The notes: generated from the letters alone by a model not told the origin. A stretch of 64,000 nucleotides of DNA from Vitis vinifera (GCF_030704535.1 NC_081820.1:15326001-15390000), one strand, 5' to 3'. Shown: positions 24,085-35,629, counted from the stretch's first letter. Numbers and translations are program-made.

Positions 24085-27000
24085 GTGAGATTCCATGTCT
24101 GAGGCACCACAGGCCCTTGCCATTCCACCTTCTAAGGGTGGAGTGCCACCTAGTCCTTCTCAGCGAATGTACGAGACGATGAGACCACCCACTACACCTA
24201 GGCAAGCAATTCGCGCCCCAAGAAATCAATTCGTCGCCCTTCTGCAAAGAAAGCCAGAGTTTCAGGCCTAAGAGAGTCATCAACACCTCCATAGCCTCAA
24301 CTGCCTACTACAGAGTCTCAGATTCCTGCTAGGATGACTCCGAAAGGGATTATCAGACGACCTATGGTTACACAGCCACCTATAGAGGGAAATTTGGATT
24401 GCCGAGCTAGTCCATTCCACTCCGAGCTATGCTTTGATAGAGAGACTTTCAAACACCAGCCGAAGCCTAGCGATTCATTCCACCTACTGCAGAGATACCA
24501 TTTGGAGTACCTGATGACTCCAAGGGATTTCTTTTATCCCCAAGTAGCATTAGAATTTTTTCAGTCTATGACTACGCATCGCGTCCCGGATCCTACTATT
24601 ATCTACTTCACTATTGATGGACGCCATGGTATCTTAGGAGCCAGACACATTACAGAGGCCCTGCACATTCCATATGAGCCTGTGAGTCCAGTAGATTGCA
24701 GAGAGTGGGCTCATTTTTCTCAGAGTGACATGGTCCGTATATTGTCCAGGGGGACATCCACGCGCTCATTTCTTTTTAGGAAGGAGCTTCCGCCTGGGAT
24801 GTTTCTTCTGGATGTGCTACTGTGCTCCAACATATTTCCACTTCAGCATATGGTGCAGAGGAGAGGAGATACACTAGAGGCCTTGTTTAGGATATCAGAG
24901 GGTTTTTACTTTGGCCCTCATCATTTGATTATGACCTCTCTTCTTTACTTTGAAGAGAAGGTCCATAGGAAGAAGCTACAGAGAGCATATGCCATTCCAC
25001 TACTTTTTTCTAGGCTGCTCTGTCAGATATTAGAGCATTTGGGCTATCCTTCTGAGCCTCAGCTTAAGTGCTGACGCATTTTTCGAGAGATATTCACTCT
25101 CAACAAATGGAATCATATGACAGCTTATGTTGCACCTCTAGGAGCCCCAGCTAGGCCAGCACATCCAGAGATACCACAGAACAAGCAGGCACAACAGGCT
25201 GAGATACCTGCGGAGATCATACCACTTGCCCCTATAGCACCTTCTACACTGCTCACGTCTGAGGCTACATCTTCTGCTCCTCCTACCACTTCTGGGACTC
25301 CACCAGTCGTACCAACTACATCAGCGCCTCCTCCACCTGAGTCTACTATCACCATATCTACTTCAGAGTTCAGAAGCCTATGTCATACATTGCAGACATT
25401 GACTAATACTCAGAGTGTTCTTGCCCAGTAGATGGCAGTAATACGTGCACATCAGGATCGACTTATTGCCACCCAGACCTAGCATACTGCCATCCTTAGG
25501 CAGATACAACAGCATTTGGGTATTTTGTCACCACCTGAGAGTGATATGCCTGGTCCATCAGAGCCTAGAAATCCATCTTAGGACGCTCTTCCAGCAGAGC
25601 AAACTGTGCCCCATGAGGAGACTACTACAATAGAGATCAAGACTCCGATCCAGAGCACTCAAACTACCACAGCCGAGCCATCATCTCCACACGATCCTCC
25701 CACCACTACCTGGTCATCTATCTACTTTTTTGTATTTACTTATTATAGTAGAACTCGTAATCCCATGTTTTTTATGTTTTATATACTGGGATTGGATGTA
25801 TTACTTGTTCACAGTTCATATTGTACTTTCTTAAAGTAATACATATACATCATTTTTTTAGCATACTTGGCATACTATTATTTTATTTCCTCTACCCATA
25901 TTTTTTTTTTGTTTTTGAATCATGTTGTTTCTCCTAGACGACTCAGACTTCATGTCACTCAGGAGACACCACTTCCTCCCTCTATTTTCAATCACTCTTG
26001 TCACATTGAGGGCAATGTTCAGCTTGGTTGGGAGGAAGAGAGTTGAGGAAGGAAGTTTTGCTATTAATGCTAAGTTATTTTGGTAATTTTTTTTTTTTTG
26101 CTTAATTTTAAAATTTTTTTAAGTTTTTATTCTACTCTTCATGGTTATTAAGGAAAAATTCTCAAAATGAAATGGGAGAAATTGAATTTTTGTCTTTTTA
26201 CTTGACTTAGAATTTGTATTATGCTTATTAAAGTTTATGAATTGTTGAAACTTCTATTGAATTCAACCTTATTTCTTCCACTTTAAGCTATTCACACACT
26301 GTGCACACTAGGTTCCGATTATAAGATGAAAAACTATTTCACCCCATTGACTTAGGAAAATTTAGACTTAGTACTTTTGACCTCATTTTAATAGTGTTGG
26401 TACACCTTATAACAGGCCAATGAGCCTTTGGAAAAAAGAAAGAAAGAAAAAAATGTTTTACTTGCCTTGAAACCCGAGCAAGGTCTAAGGGGTATATGGT
26501 GAAAATCTTTAAAACCTAGTGCCCTAAGCCTTCATTGGTTGGGAGTCACCGATCTCAATGCTCGTTACAAGGGTGAATAGAGGGAGTTTAACATACTGTT
26601 GGTGCTTGGGTATTAAAATTCATTCTCAAAAGTCCGAGGTAAAATCTGAGGAATTAGTGGTTGAAAGATCCTTAAAGCTTGATACCCTAAACCTTAATTG
26701 GTTAGGAGTCATCGATGGACCCCCGTTACATGGACAATTTAGAAAACAATACCTTTAGCTTTGTACTCCTACAATGAAAAAAATTGTGAACCAAGAGGTG
26801 CTTTCTTAGCCTATTGAAGGTTGTCAGTTTGCTAAGATTTGAAAAAGAACTAGGTTAGGGGGAGAGATTAGTTCAGCATACTATATTCTGAAACAAACAA
26901 GTAACACATATATTTTTGCGGAAGAGTTAGGATCGATCCTTTGGGAGTGGAAATTATTTTGAAGCTTAAATTTGCATAATGTCTTCTCTTCATGAATTGT

Positions 27001-27195
27001 TATTAGACAAGTTATTTGATAACTCTTGTTGAAGTTTGAGTTTTACATCTTTAATGTTCCATGTGAGAGTTTGATCATCATGCCACTTGAAATTTTTTGA
27101 AGTGATCAGCATGATGTTGTAAATTATAATACTGTTTATTTTTATTTTTCTCTCATTCATTGCTAAGGGACTAGCAATATGTTGGTTGGGTGGAG
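24085..27195 (+). mobile_element. Internal region of LTR retroelement unit 2
   Basis: Sits between two LTRs in the same orientation and so forms the only complete LTR-internal-LTR unit of this family here. At ~3.1 kb it has room for just one ORF and a long non-coding tail; no polymerase domains are present. It ends in the purine tract GGTTGGGTGGAG. Confidence 0.7.
24091..25733 (+). pseudogene. Plant-transposon-type protein ORF, unit 2, less degraded
   Basis: From MTPKGIIRRPMVTQPP (24334) the frame is open for 246 codons through the conserved domain (HSELCFDRETF, FTIDGRHGILGARHI, LLYFEEKVHRKKLQRA). It stops at a TGA (25072) where unit 1 has a CGT Arg codon and a CGA would be expected. The frame then resumes through a Pro/Ala/Thr/Ser-rich tail (MTAYVAPLGAPARPAHPEIP) with further TAG stops. 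The N-terminal basic region is shifted or altered. The natural stop seen in unit 1 is TGG here. Confidence 0.7.
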
Positions 27196-27200
27196 TGATT

Positions 27201-27261
27201 ACTACTCAAAAAGTGCTATTTTATAGTTTGCAATTAACTCTTTTAAACACTTTTGAGTAGT
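27201..27261. repeat. Hairpin at the 5' edge of the second LTR
   Basis: Arms at 27201-27215 and 27248-27261 match those of the first LTR although the loop has changed, which keeps the pairing. Confidence 0.7.
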
Positions 27262-27705
27262 AGTTATTACCTTTTAACTCAATTGACATGTTAAGAACCC
27301 TTGCAATCGTTTCTAATCAAATTGTGTTAAGTTTTGGTGTTTTTGATAGCTTTTTTATCACCAAAGCAATCCAAGATTGAGGGAGAGCTCTATATAATCC
27401 ATGGCAAAGCAAATAGAAGTTCATTTACATGAAGAATCCAAGCTTTAGAGCTTCGTAGTCCTTTGCCAAAGCCAAATCAAGAATGCAAGGAGGAAAAACA
27501 GAGAGACGAATCTAACATGAAGAAATTAAAGAGGAGAGCAGCTTCAAGACACATTTCGAGCACTTCTTGGAGTCCATTTTATACACATAATATATCATTT
27601 CGAAGCTCGGGAAGTCAGGAGTCCATCGCTTTAAACAGTGTGCAAATCGAAGCTGAAATAAAGAAGTTATGACCATTGAAAGACAACCGCACCAAGCTAA
27701 AAGAC

Positions 27706-27800
27706 GATTTCGCAAGTTGCGAAATCACAAATTCAACTTGCGAAATCAAAGTCCAACTTGCGAAATTTTCGCAAGTCATGTTTCAACTTGCGAAATCCAC
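27706..27800. repeat. CAACTTGCGAAAT repeat cluster inside the LTR
   Basis: Four to five copies of AACTTGCGAAAT and its complement ATTTCGCAAGT within 95 bases. The first LTR has instead TTTCGCAGCC/GGCTGCGAAA at the matching place, so the core TTTCGCA is kept while the flanking bases of the word have changed in concert. Confidence 0.7.
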
Positions 27801-29017
27801 CTGTGTGATCCCAGATATTTGTGACCGACTCTGTTATATTTTTTTTTCAGATATTTGTTGTTTAAATCCCTATTTTCTCTTTGTAATCCACCAATCATAG
27901 GATTTCTTAGTTAGGAAGTAAGAAGGAAGTGTGAATAACATTTCTATATAATCTATTGTAATTTTCTTTTAAAGATATCTCGGGAGTTTTTTCTCAGAGA
28001 CCAACTTTTGTATAGTTTTGAAGAAAGTAATACACAAAGCTTTGCTCTGCCTTACCTACTCATTTTGATTGTATTTTTCTCACTAGTCAAACAAACTCTG
28101 AGGATGTTTTCCCAGAGGATGAGTGGCTAGGCTTTTTGTTTCTTGGAGTAAAGGAAGCTGGGTAAGGTTCCGAATGCAAAAATTGGAAGTTTTGTTGTTT
28201 CAGTTTTTAATGAAGAGAAAGTGTGACCCGTTAATGGTTTTTATCTTTTTAGTTAACTTAAAATGCCTTAAAATCACCTGGGCCAACACTTGGTAAGGCA
28301 AGTGAACTCCGTCCATTGAGTTACACTAATTTATCTCTTGCAAGCCTTTGGGAGGTGGTTTAAAGGTAGGATTTTCTAGAATAGCCAACACTTGGTAAGC
28401 TTTTGGACTCTAAGGAGACATCCATTAGTTATCTTTTGCGAGCTTTTAACGGGTAATCCAAGGTTAAGGATCACTTTGAATGGCCAATACAAGGTGAGAG
28501 GTATGAACCATTGCAAGATGATTCAATGACAGGGAATTAGTGTTTGAATCCATTAAGGGAAAGCATCTGTACCACACCGATTCGGGAAATAACTCTATGT
28601 TAAATCCCCAATACGAGGAAAAGATTCAAGTGACCGGAATTCTCTTTTGTATAAGGAACCTGAGCCCAGTGATCTAAAAACTCCAAGAAACACTTTTCTT
28701 TGTAAGTAATTTCCATTACTTTATTATTGGTTTCACTTAAAAACCAACCTTTCCAAACATCTTTATGTTTTTTTTTAAAGCTAACCTTGAAAAGAAAAAG
28801 CACCAATTCAGTTTTGAACTAATATCAGTTGTAATTTGAAAACTCATCCCAGTGAACGATCCTAGAGCCACTATGCTCTGCTAGCTAATGCTACCCTAGT
28901 ACATGGTGAAATAGGTTTATAAATTTTGTTGATTACTCTCGTCTGAGGACCGAAATCAAGGCACACCAGTTGATTGAACACCAATCAATAGGACATACAC
29001 CAGTTGGGCACGAATCA

Positions 29018-29275
29018 GATGGTTTCTAGAATCGTTCGATCGATAGCTTGAAACAAATAATTTTTCACCTTCAAGTCTTTCAGCTTCATCTCATCAAGCT
29101 TCTTCTGTTGCACCTCTGTCAATACTGGTCCGCTTTCTGGCTCAACATAACCAGTCTCCACAAGACTCCAGTACTCCTTAGATCTTAAAAAAATTTCCAT
29201 CAACATGCTCCAATGATCGTAATGACCATCAAATCGAGGAATAGTAGGTTGCACAAAATTCCCTTCAATTGTCAT
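29018..29275 (-). pseudogene. Copia gag N-terminal fragment
   Basis: The start MTIEGNFVQPTIPRFDGHYD is a typical copia gag N-terminus (YDHWSMLMEIFLRSKEYW), continuing to DRTILETI. There the adjacent LTR supplies an artificial stop. Only 84-86 residues remain; the reading frame itself has no lesion. Confidence 0.85.
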
Positions 29276-29317
29276 CTCTCTTGCTGCTACAAATTACAAA
29301 AGCTGCTGCTTTGAACC

Positions 29318-29331
29318 TGGCTCTGATACCA
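29318..29331 (-). other. Primer-binding site of the minus-strand copia
   Basis: TGGTATCAGAGCCA on the minus strand, three bases from the LTR end; initiator tRNA-Met type. Confidence 0.88.
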
Positions 29332-29334
29332 GAA

Positions 29335-29590
29335 TGTTGTGAATTAAAACTGAATGGAAGAAAACTGGGAAAAATCCACATCTATTGATCAACAACCTTA
29401 GCTAATAAAATAGCCTTACAATAACTAATTGATAAGAAAAACAGCCCACGTTTTACACTAACAAATAACGTGGTAAAGAGTAGAGAATAAGTTAAAGCTG
29501 AAAACTACCCTACTTATAAAACTACCTTGCTTAATAGGGATTATTAAAACAAAAAAAAAAAAAAACAATCAGAAAACTTAAATCTTAACA
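29335..29590 (-). repeat. Copia LTR (256 bases)
   Basis: On the minus strand it begins TGTTAAGATTT after the purine tract TAAGGGAGGG (29591-29600) and ends CAACA before the primer site. Both a 3'-LTR context and a 5'-LTR context are therefore present on a single LTR. Confidence 0.88.
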
Positions 29591-29619
29591 CCCTCCCTTA
29601 AACTAACTGCTAACAACAA

Positions 29620-30918
29620 TTAGTTTACATCTGGAACTTCACGAACACCCATCAACTCTCTCAACTTCAGAAACATGTTAAGCTTGAGAGGCTTAGTCAT
29701 CACATCTGCAATCTGATCTTGTGTACCACAATGAACTAATTCCACTACTCCTTCTTTAGTAAGATCACGCAGAAAATGAAAGCGAACATCTATGTGTTTG
29801 CTTCGTCCATGCATCATTGGATTCTTTGATAATTTAATTGTTGAACTATTGTCACAAAACATAATAGTACAATTACCTTGTGTATGACTGAGCTTCTCTA
29901 AGATTCTCCTCATCCAAACAGCTTGACATGCACAGGATGTTGCGGCTATGAATTCAGCTTCAATTGTGGAGAGTGAAACAACAGGCTGCTTTCTAGAGAC
30001 CAAGACATAGCTCCGGAACTCAACATGAATACATACCCTGATGTGCTTTTCCTATCCTCCAAATCACCGACATAGTCACTATCAGTAAAGACAACCAATT
30101 AATCATTCCCTCCCTTCTTGTAAAAGATCCCAAGATTTGTTGTGCCTCTCAAATATCTTAACACCCTCTTTGCAGTCTGTAAGTGAAGCTCAGTTGGTTG
30201 CCCCATGTATCTACTAACATTAAGTCAGGTCGCGTTGCTGTTAGATACATGAGACTCCCTACCATTTGCTTGAAGAATGTTGCGTCAACCTTGACTCCAT
30301 TTTCGTCTTTGAAGACTTTAAAACTTGTAACAATCGGACTATGGATAGAATTGCTCTCCTCCATCCCAAATCCTTTCAACACATCTAAGGCATATTTCTT
30401 TTTACTGATGTAAATGCCATCAGTCTTCTACTTCAAATCCAAGAAAATACCTTATCTTTCCCAAATCAGTCATATCAAACTCACGCATCATAGAGCTCTT
30501 GAACTCATAAAACATTGATTCATCATTTCCAGTAAAAATGAGGTCATCAACATACAAACTCAAAATTAAAATTTTACCTCCTTTGCTTGTTTTGACGAAT
30601 AAGGTATGCTCACTGTGGCACCTCTCAAATCCTTCATTCACAAAGTGTGCTTCTATATGACTAAACCAAGCGCGTGGAGCTTGTTTAAGTCCATATAAGG
30701 CTTTCTTCAGTTTGTACACCTTGTGCGGATTGTTCTTTTGCTCATAGCCTCTTGGTTGCTCAACAAACACCTCTTCACTTAGCTCTCCATGAAGAAAGGC
30801 TAATTTCACATCTAGTTGGTAAATTGTCCAATTTCTTTGAGCTGAAAGAGCAATAATCATTCGAACTTTATCCATCCTTGCCACCGACGCAAAAACCTCT
30901 GTGTAATCAACCCCATGT
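29620..30918 (-). pseudogene. Copia RT and RNase H fragment
   Basis: RT starts at HGVDYTEVFASVARMD and includes [30 protein letters not shown] and LYVDDLIFTGND. The end of RT and the linker are frameshifted near 30400 and 30000-30160. RNase H has SRKQPVVSLSTIEAEFIAA and KHIDVRFHFLRD and ends VREVPDVN. The upstream half of RT, the integrase and the protease are missing. Confidence 0.88.
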
Positions 30919-31309
30919 TGTTGGCAGATCGGAGGGTTGGCCGTGTCCATCAACTCCCCTTGTGTTCGTCGTGGGCGCTTGGGTGAATGCACTATAAGGC
31001 TAGGGTATGCGCCTTTCCTAACAGCAATTGATTTTAGGAGAGTTGGTAGCGCCTGAGGTCCTACAAGTGGTATCAGAGCCAAGGTCACGGGTTCAAACCC
31101 CAGGGGTGTCGCTGGGGGGGGAGATTGTTGGCAAATCAGAGGGTTAGCCATGTCCATCAACTTGTTGGCAGATCGAAGGGTTGGTCGTGTCCATCAACTC
31201 CCTTTGTGTTCACCGTGGGCGCTTGGGTGAATGCACTATAAGGCTAGGGTATGCGCCTTTCCTAACAGCACTTGCTTTTAGGAGAGTTGGTAGCGCCTAA
31301 GGTCCTACA
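30919..31309 (+). mobile_element. TRIM-like miniature LTR element with an extra partial LTR
   Basis: Two 147-base direct repeats (30919-31065 and 31163-31309) start TGTTGGCAGATCG and end GGTCCTACA. After the first comes a TGGTATCAGAGCC primer site (31068-31080). A purine tract (GGGGGGGGAGA) then precedes a 37-base partial LTR start (31126-31162), which runs into the second full repeat. The element has no coding capacity and a ~60-base internal region. No target duplication is seen (CATGT left, TAGAG right). These are the features of terminal-repeat retrotransposons in miniature. Confidence 0.8.
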
Positions 31310-31599
31310 TAGAGGTTGAGAAGGGATTGCCTTGATTCTGAGTGCTGCGTGGGTACCTTCATGGCCAACCACTTTGATAGACACTATTGTAGCAAGTGCA
31401 GTCTTGCCTATGTTTACCAGCATGAAGGATGGAGGGTATGGGTCTTGTGATTTCAAGGAAGTTTGGATTCTCATATGGCACGAGCAAAGGAGATGGGATA
31501 AAGCTCTCGTTCCTACCAGCATCCTTCTATCTTTGGGTTTCATTCTCTCTATCTTTGACATCATTTAGCATGGCCACCTTTTGCATGGCCACCTTTGGG
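31310..31599. other. Unassigned segment next to the TRIM
   Basis: A 100-codon minus-strand frame exists (MMSKIERMKPKDRRMLVGTR...) but shows no domain I recognise, and the copia RT does not continue here. It is more GC-balanced than the following LTR. It could be a scrap of retroelement internal sequence. Confidence 0.35.
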
Positions 31600-32575
31600 C
31601 CACGTGTCACTCTCCAAATTCCATCTTTCGATTTTAAAAATAATCCCCTAATCCCTTTTTGCAAATAGTTTTCCAATTTTTAGTTCTTCCAATAATCTTC
31701 ATTCTTCATACGCTTATCCCTCCTTAGAATTTTAGGTCAGCAAAATCCTATTTTTCACGTTTGTCTATTTAATTATTATTATTTTCATTATTATTATTAT
31801 TATTATTTTATTTATTTATTTATTCATTCCTTTTTTAAAAAAATAAAAAAATAAATTCCATTTTTCAATAATTCCACAAAATTCTGATCTCCAAATTTAA
31901 TTTCCAATTTCCAAAATTCCAATTTTCGCAATTACTTATCCAATCATTATTATTTCCATTATTACTATCATTCCGTTTATTTGTTTATTCACTTATTCAT
32001 TTATTTAAAATTCTTTCTCCAAATGATTCTTCAAATTTCCAATTTCTAAACTCAATTTCCAATTTTCACAATTATTTATCTAATCATTATTATTTTCGTT
32101 ATTACTATTATTCCGTTTATTTATTTATTTAAAACTCCATTTCTAAGTAATTATTCAAATTTCCAATTCCTAAATTCAATTTCTAGTTTTCACAATTATT
32201 TCTCTAATTATTATTATTTTTGTTATTGTCATTATTCCGTTTATTTATTCATTCACGTATTCCGTTAATCACTTTTATTTCCATTATCACTATTACTTTA
32301 GTTATTTATTTATTTATTTATTCATTTGTTTAAAATTTCATTTCTAAATAATTCTTCAAATTTCCAATCTCTAAATTCAATTTCCAATTTTCACAGTTAT
32401 TTATCTAATCATTATTACTTACGTTATTATTATTATTATTCCATTCATTTATTTATTCATTTATTTAAAATTTCATCTCTAAATAACCCCCCAAAATTCT
32501 AATTTTTGAATTTAACTCTCAATTTCTAAAATTCCAGTTTTCACATTTATTGATTTATATATTTATTTATTTATT

Positions 32576-32609
<34 letters not shown>

Positions 32610-33537
32610 GCATTTTATTTGTTTATTTTCAAAAGAATTCCACCTTCGACTCGAACGATTTACAAATATTCCAATTTATGTAATTAAATTTTCACAGTTT
32701 CTACTTCTCAAATAATTTTCAATTCCGGTTTTTTTCAAATTTAATCTCCAAGTTTCCGATCCTCAAATTTAATTCCCGAAACTTCAATTTTCAAACAATC
32801 CTTGAGATTCCAATTTTCAAATAAATTTCGAAAATCCAATTTTCTCTTTAACAGTTTTAAGTTCACTCTTGTTTCCAAATAATCTTCTGTTCTTCTCGAT
32901 TCTCAATAAGCACGAAGACAATTTTCATAATTCTAGACTAATGGAACTTGTGAGATTAATTCATGCGAGATCGATTGGGCTTTGGTGGGACCCAACATAT
33001 GTGATTTTCTCATTCACTGTTTAATTGATATACTTGATTGGTTTGCCTCATTCTGTGACCATGCACGCGGTTATTCTGTATTTGTGCACTAACCTTGTCT
33101 CTTATGATAGCGCTCAGCTTGTGACTACGGTACACCTTGTACCCGATAGTGTTTATTAATTTATTTGTTATCATGCGTGTCTTATTTTCATACATTTGAT
33201 TACTATTCAGTATCCATGTTTAATCAATCAATTATCATGCTTGCTACATCTTATTTAGTAGAGACCTATTTTTAGGAACTTAGATGGGTGATACGGTTTT
33301 TATCGTACCTTCCAAATAAGTAACTTGACCCTCGGACCCGACTCGGTTTTTCACAAACATGTTTTTCCTTCAGGAGTCACACTTGGGGTTTTTCTTTCTT
33401 ATTTTGTTTTCCCTTTAAAAATAAAACAAAAATAAGTGACGACTCCAATTCATTTTCTAAAGAAATAAATCATTCTCAAATAAAAAACGAGTTTCGCCAT
33501 CAAGTGAGAACGCATCATGCGAAATGCGGGGTCCACA
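31600..33537 (+). mobile_element. Large Gypsy-type LTR (solo or truncated), plus orientation
   Basis: The right end reads GAAATGCGGGGTCCACA, and the last 300 bases match the reverse complement of the window's left edge. It is not followed by a primer-binding site, so this is a 3' or solo LTR. The left boundary is uncertain, within roughly 31560-31700. No internal Gypsy coding domains adjoin it. Confidence 0.55.
31770..32640 (+). repeat. Degenerate ~110-180-base AT-rich tandem repeats inside the LTR
   Basis: Units of the form 'CAATTTCCAATTTTCACA... ATTATTATT... CCGTTTATTTATTTATT' recur at least five times with drifting length, ending in an ATT microsatellite near 32586-32610. Slippage-prone sequence has expanded the LTR. 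Confidence 0.6.
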
Positions 33538-35629
33538 CTAGTTTTCTATGTTCAATTCCCATATGCTTAATTAAGACAATCAAGGTTGAATCATATAATT
33601 TTTTTAATTTTCCACTCAATTAATTGCAAAGGTCTTGGGACTAGAGAACAAAACCTCCAACTTGTGTTTAACACTTTATATTCAAATTTCAGTCATCTAA
33701 TTTTCTTTAAATTTTCCAATAGTTGATTGGTGACATAATTAAATCCAAAAGCACCAAAGCTACTAAAGAGGCAGAAATCACTTCGAATCATAAACATCAT
33801 TATTGAATGTGCTTTACAGAAAACGCACGTGTATAGGATAAGAAAATTAGAAAGAAAAATAAAAAATAAAAAATAAATTTAAAATGAATAAATTATTTTT
33901 ATATGTTATTTTAAATTTATTTTATTTATTTTAACCTTTTGACATAAAAATTAAATAATTTAAAAATAAATAAAGTTTTTGTCGGCATACACAGACAATA
34001 AAAGGTTTTGACAATAAACCACAAACGAATGGTAGTAGTTTGACAATAAAAGGCTGCAACCTCTCATTTTCACTCACTTCTCATTTTGTCTGCTTACATG
34101 CTGCCCACCCTTAGGCTAGGTTTGGTCGTGGGAAATTAAATTTTGAGGAAAAATATAAGTGAAAGGAAATGGAGGAAAAAAAAAATAGGATGAAGAAAAT
34201 GAAAAAAAAAAAGTTTGAAGTTAATAAATTGTTATTTTTATTATATAGAGATTAAATAATTTAAATATAAATAAATTTTAAATTGATTTTAATTATATTT
34301 TATTTTTTATATATTTTTATAATGAAATTAAATATAAAAACTATTTTTTTAATAATTTTTTCTTTCTTTAATATTTTGTGAATCAAATATAACTTCAATA
34401 TTTGGTGAAAAAGTATGCCTTTTAATAAAACAAAATACCTTAGAAAAAAACCCTCAATCAACTGCTACCCTACTGCCTCTTCGTAATTTAATATTTTCAA
34501 ATTTTCTTTTAAAATTACAATTGTAAACTAAAATTTTAATTTTTTTAATGTTAAAAATGGACTTATAAACATTGGCACAAAATGAAATCTAAGGATTCTT
34601 TTGAATCCACTGCACACACAAATTTCAAAAAGTCTTGTAAAAATAGACAATATTATAAATAAATAAAAAAAATTTACAAAAAAAATACTTTTCCCCTTAT
34701 TTTTTCACTTTGATCATAATCTAAAAGTAGACAATGAAATTGTTTTTTTTATTTTGAAAATCAATTAAGACTCTGAAGTGACTTATTCCTAGATAACTTT
34801 GTCAAAAGGTAAGAACACGCATATGGTTCTTTTGTAATTTCTAAAACTTATAGAAAAATTTTGTGAAACCTTTTCTTTTTTATGAAACATTTTTTTCTCA
34901 TGTACAATCGTTTTGTCCTTGAAGGAATAGGTAAAAATAGGGAATTGAATTTTTAATTTTTATGACTTAGTTGCTTAATTCTAAATTTATTATCAAATTT
35001 TCTTCTTACAAACAAAATATTATCCATTATCTCTTTTTTATTGGAGATTTGTTTCCCTTTTCTTAGGAAACTTATCAACAAGATAATATCTATTTTTAAT
35101 TCTCAATTTATTTGAAAACCAAATTTCATAGTCTTTCAGATTTACCATTGGTAAATTTATATATTATTGTTACCATTGGTATGAAAGTTGCGGAGTGGTT
35201 GGTTGCAGTTACTTTCTATTCCTACCAGGACTTGTTAGTGTTGGTAGATCTAATCAACATAAAAATCATAGGATTAACTAGACCTAGTCCGTTTAATAGT
35301 GACTCATATTATTAAGATATACATTAATAATTGACCAAATTTTAGTTAATTTAATATAAATTAAAAAATTAAATAGAATAAATAATTAAAATATTATTTG
35401 GATAAATTTTTTTTACTATTTTTAAAAAATAGAAAACATAAATAACTTTTAAATTATTTTTTAAAATTTTATAAATATTAAACATTATAGTATCAATTTC
35501 CTTCTAGTAAAAATAAAAAATAAAAAATAAAAATGTTTCATAATTATATAATATAAAAAATGAAGATATTTTTTTATTATTATTTTTATGACTTTAATGA
35601 TTGTCTTCTAACTTTTGAAATTAATAAAG
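33538..35629. other. AT-rich intergenic DNA containing copy 1 of a dispersed duplication
   Basis: No gene seen. The segments at about 34530-34625 and 35320-35570 resemble 41520-41620 and 41690-41950, which lie just downstream of the CNL gene, in the same order and orientation. The word GGATTCTTTTGAAYCCACTG is one shared anchor. Confidence 0.5.

Larger units (their letters stand above)
27196..29017 (+). repeat. Right LTR of unit 2
   Basis: Starts TGATTACTACTC and ends CACGAATCA, beyond which copia gag sequence of the opposite strand begins. At 1822 bases against ~1810 for its partner it is collinear but visibly diverged, so the unit is old. Confidence 0.75.
29018..30918 (-). mobile_element. 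Copia element in pol-LTR-gag order, minus strand
   Basis: On the minus strand the order is RT, RNase H, purine tract, LTR, primer site, gag start. One LTR thus joins the end of one copy to the beginning of another. The gag end is interrupted by the CACGAATCA end of the neighbouring LTR element, which evidently inserted here. The RT end is cut at the TRIM element at 30919. Confidence 0.85.

Noticed and set aside
31068..31104. tRNA gene suggested by TGGTATCAGAGCC followed by GGGTTCAAACCCC
   Set aside because: The first word is a primer-binding site and the second only resembles a T-arm; no acceptor stem, D-arm or anticodon arm is present.
1..33537. One giant LTR retrotransposon bounded by the two large LTRs
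   Set aside because: LTRs of one element must have the same orientation; these two are opposed.
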